This document shows, in pieces, positions 62,177 through 64,000 of a stretch of 64,000 bases of DNA. The notes below the pieces were generated by a model, which made no database searches, was not told the DNA's origin, and saw only the letters and a program-made list of their open reading frames with translations. The position numbers were made by a program, and so were the translations under genes. Within the stretch, counting starts at the first letter, position 1, and each line of letters starts with the position of its first letter. The DNA is from CAIWHR01 sp963709525 (GTDB lineage: Bacteria > Pseudomonadota > Gammaproteobacteria > Burkholderiales > Casimicrobiaceae): the NCBI GenBank assembly GCA_963709525.1, contig CAVPXB010000015.1, positions 1-64,000 of the forward strand, given 5' to 3'.

Positions 62177-63535
62177 GTGACGCAAAAGCTCTACATCCGC
62201 ACCTTCGGCTGCCAGATGAACGAGTACGACTCGGACAAGATGGCCGACGTGCTCGACGCCGCAGGCGATCTCGCGCGCACCGATCGGCCGGAAGACGCCG
62301 ACATCATCCTGTTCAACACCTGCTCGGTGCGCGAGAAGGCGCAGGAGCGCGTGTTCCACGACCTCGGCCGCGTGCGCGAGTTGAAGCTCGCCAGGCCGGA
62401 CCTGATCATCGGCGTCGGCGGCTGCGTCGCGAGCCAGGAGGGCGCCGCGATCGTCCGGCGCGCGCCGTACGTCGACGTCGTGTTCGGACCGCAGACGCTG
62501 CATCGCCTGCCGCAACTGATCGCCGCCCGGCGGGCGTCGGGCGAGGCGCAGGTCGACATTTCGTTTCCCGAAATCGAGAAGTTCGACCACCTGCCCCCGC
62601 CCCGGGTCGAGGGCGCGTCGGCGTTCGTGTCCATCATGGAAGGCTGCAGCAAGTACTGCAGTTTCTGCGTGGTTCCGTACACGCGCGGCGAGGAGTTCTC
62701 GCGCCCTTTCGACGACGTGCTGACCGAGGTGGCCGACCTCGCCGATCAGGGCGTGCGCGAAGTGACGCTGCTGGGTCAGAACGTCAACGCCTATCGCGGA
62801 CGTATGGGCGCAACCGACCAGATCGCCGATTTCGCGACGCTGATCGAGTACGTGGCGGAGATTCCGGGCATCGAGCGCATCCGCTACACCACGTCCCACC
62901 CGAAGGAGATGACGCCGGCGCTGATCAAAGTCTACGGCCGGGTCGACAAGCTCGTCTCGCACCTGCACCTGCCGGTGCAATCCGGTTCCGACCGCGTGCT
63001 CGCGGCGATGAAGCGCGGGTATACGACGCTCGAATACAAGTCGATCGTCCGCCGGCTGCGGGCCGAGCGTCCGCAACTGTCGCTCACGTCGGATTTCATC
63101 GTCGGCTTCCCGGGCGAGACCGACGAGGATTTCGCGCGCACGATGACGCTGGTCGCGGACGTCGATTTCGACGGCGCGTTCAATTTCACCTACAGCCCCC
63201 GGCCGGGCACGCCCGCGGTCGAACTGGCCGACCCCGTCCCCGCGACGGAAAAGCAGCGCCGGCTCGAACGCCTCAACACCTTGCTGGACGCGCAATACCG
63301 CGCCTATAGCGACGCGATGGTCGGCAGCCGCCAGCGGGCGTTGGTCACCGGGCGCGCCGTCAAGAACCCGGACGAGCTGCAGGCCCGCACCGAGAACAAC
63401 CGGGTCGTCAATTTCGCCGGCGCCGCGGCGCTGATCGGAAGCTATGCCGAGGTCACGATCACGGCCGCGCTGCCGCACTCGCTGCGTGGCGAGATATCAC
63501 GTTCCGTTCGGGCTGAGCCTGTCGAAGCCCGTTGA
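62177..63535 (+). CDS. miaB: tRNA-2-methylthio-N6-dimethylallyladenosine synthase
   Basis: A 452-residue radical-SAM methylthiotransferase that modifies A37 of tRNAs reading U-starting codons. Three cysteines of the N-terminal cluster lie in TFGCQMNEYDS, FNTCSVREKAQERVF and GGCVASQEG; the radical-SAM motif is CSKYCSFCVVP, followed by LGQNVNAYRG, HLPVQSGSDRVL and the TRAM domain at the end. The GTG at 62177 gives VTQKLYIRTFGCQ. The last residues (SRSVRAEPVEAR) come from the intergenic repeat at 63503, which has replaced or extended the normal end. Confidence 0.95.
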   Translation: MTQKLYIRTFGCQMNEYDSDKMADVLDAAGDLARTDRPEDADIILFNTCSVREKAQERVFHDLGRVRELKLARPDLIIGVGGCVASQEGAAIVRRAPYVDVVFGPQTLHRLPQLIAARRASGEAQVDISFPEIEKFDHLPPPRVEGASAFVSIMEGCSKYCSFCVVPYTRGEEFSRPFDDVLTEVADLADQGVREVTLLGQNVNAYRGRMGATDQIADFATLIEYVAEIPGIERIRYTTSHPKEMTPALIKVYGRVDKLVSHLHLPVQSGSDRVLAAMKRGYTTLEYKSIVRRLRAERPQLSLTSDFIVGFPGETDEDFARTMTLVADVDFDGAFNFTYSPRPGTPAVELADPVPATEKQRRLERLNTLLDAQYRAYSDAMVGSRQRALVTGRAVKNPDELQARTENNRVVNFAGAAALIGSYAEVTITAALPHSLRGEISRSVRAEPVEAR

Positions 63536-63571
63536 CGGGCCCCCTTCGACAAGCTCAGGGCGAACGGTTCA
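63503..63571. repeat. Intergenic palindromic repeat at the miaB end
   Basis: TTCCGTTCGGGCTGAGCCTG and TCGAAGCCC, a short spacer, then CCTTCGACAAGCTCAGGGCG and AACGG: a hairpin with about 24-base arms. It is the same element as in the 38419-38945 array. Its left arm codes for the last dozen codons of miaB and may also act as a terminator. Confidence 0.85.
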
Positions 63572-63591
63572 ACATTAATGATGTCGGATCA

Positions 63592-64000
63592 ATGGCCCAA
63601 TCGCCCCACCGAAAGACCGCAACGATGATCACCCCCAACGTTCCGTCGACCCCGTCGCAGCTGCGCCACGCCCGCTTGCCGGTGATCGCCGCCATCGCAT
63701 TGGCGCTCGCCGGCTGCGCGACGTTTCCCGAGTCCGCCGGAGTTGCCCCGGCGGCGCCCGGCGCAAGTTCCCCGCCCCGCGCCGCGGGGTCCGGCACGCC
63801 GCCCGCCGGCGCACCCGTCACGCTCGTACCGGGCCAGCCGCGGCCTTTCGCCGAAGTGATCAAGGAGGCGAAGGAAACACCCGGCTTCTTCCGGTCGTGG
63901 CAGAAAGACGACAAGGTCTGGCTCGAGATCGGCCCCGACCAGTTCGATGTTCCGTTCCATTTCCTGATGAACCACGCGCAGGGCATCGGCGAGCGCGGCG
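63592..64000 (+). CDS. Lipoprotein zinc metalloprotease (DUF5117/DUF5118 type), 5' part
   Basis: An open frame running off the right edge (136 codons seen). A hydrophobic stretch PVIAAIALALAGC with lipobox LAGC marks a lipoprotein. After a Pro/Ala-rich linker, PFAEVIKEAKETPGFFRSW then KDDKVWLEIGPDQFDVPFHF matches the N-terminal DUF5118 segment of zinc-dependent metalloproteases with DUF5117 domains (usually over 800 residues); the HExxH site would lie outside. ATG 63592 or 63625 could be the start. The minus-strand open frames here are shadows. Confidence 0.6.
   Translation, partial: MAQSPHRKTATMITPNVPSTPSQLRHARLPVIAAIALALAGCATFPESAGVAPAAPGASSPPRAAGSGTPPAGAPVTLVPGQPRPFAEVIKEAKETPGFFRSWQKDDKVWLEIGPDQFDVPFHFLMNHAQGIGERG

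Overview
The window looks like chromosome from a GC-rich betaproteobacterium. Supporting signs are the gene order cutA, dsbD-like, tlpA, accB, accC, prmA, DUF3426; glnA next to ntrBC; an S-adenosylhomocysteine riboswitch before ahcY; 6S RNA beside zapA and a TIGR02449 gene; and families common in Burkholderiales and Rhodocyclales. I saw no rRNA, tRNA, prophage, CRISPR array or complete insertion sequence. The lineage is an inference from synteny, not a search.

Layout. 0.2-3.7 kb: a VapBC toxin-antitoxin pair, an EamA transporter and an internally deleted sulfatase. 3.9-10.2 kb: a secreted metallophosphoesterase, an orphan DUF6088 gene, xthA and an AlgI/AlgX-like O-acetylation pair. 10.3-19.3 kb (minus strand): ntrC-ntrB, glnA with a complete sigma54/NtrC control region, prmA and accBC. 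19.3-25.4 kb: tlpA, a truncated dsbD, cutA/fxsA, lgt, ilvD and two secreted proteins. 25.5-34.6 kb: rlpA and the methyl cycle (metF, ahcY, metK), glk, an Old Yellow Enzyme, a tRNA threonylcarbamoyladenosine synthase and glycerate kinase. 34.6-43.4 kb: TauE and EVE genes, then a MoxR/Bat aerotolerance-type operon. 43.5-55.5 kb: two damaged secreted-protein genes, then an eight-gene unit with a full Ebo set (eboD, F, A, B, E, C) behind a YdjY-like protein and an alpha/alpha-toroid protein. 55.5-64 kb: 6S RNA, zapA, greB, B12 uptake (btuB, F, C, D) under a cobalamin riboswitch, miaB and the start of a lipoprotein metalloprotease.

Two themes stand out. First, the Ebo operon and its two exported companions are the best candidate for an incompletely described system: Ebo genes are known to be needed for moving certain secondary metabolites, but their product is unknown, and here they appear transcriptionally linked to a secreted terpenoid-cyclase-fold protein. 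Second, reading frames are broken unusually often: metK has about seven frame changes, and rlpA, the tRNA-modification gene, glycerate kinase, batB, batC, batD, the 43.5 kb protein and a PEP-CTERM gene are also broken. A block of short palindromic repeats splits a DUF4381 gene. Several breaks are single extra bases in genes expected to be essential, so part of this is probably assembly error, while the repeat insertions look real.

Regulation visible in sequence includes a sigma54 promoter with two NtrC sites spaced as in enteric glnA, SAH and cobalamin riboswitches, an autoregulatory-type operator in the vapBC promoter, overlapping divergent ribosome-binding sites for cutA and fxsA, and several intrinsic terminators.
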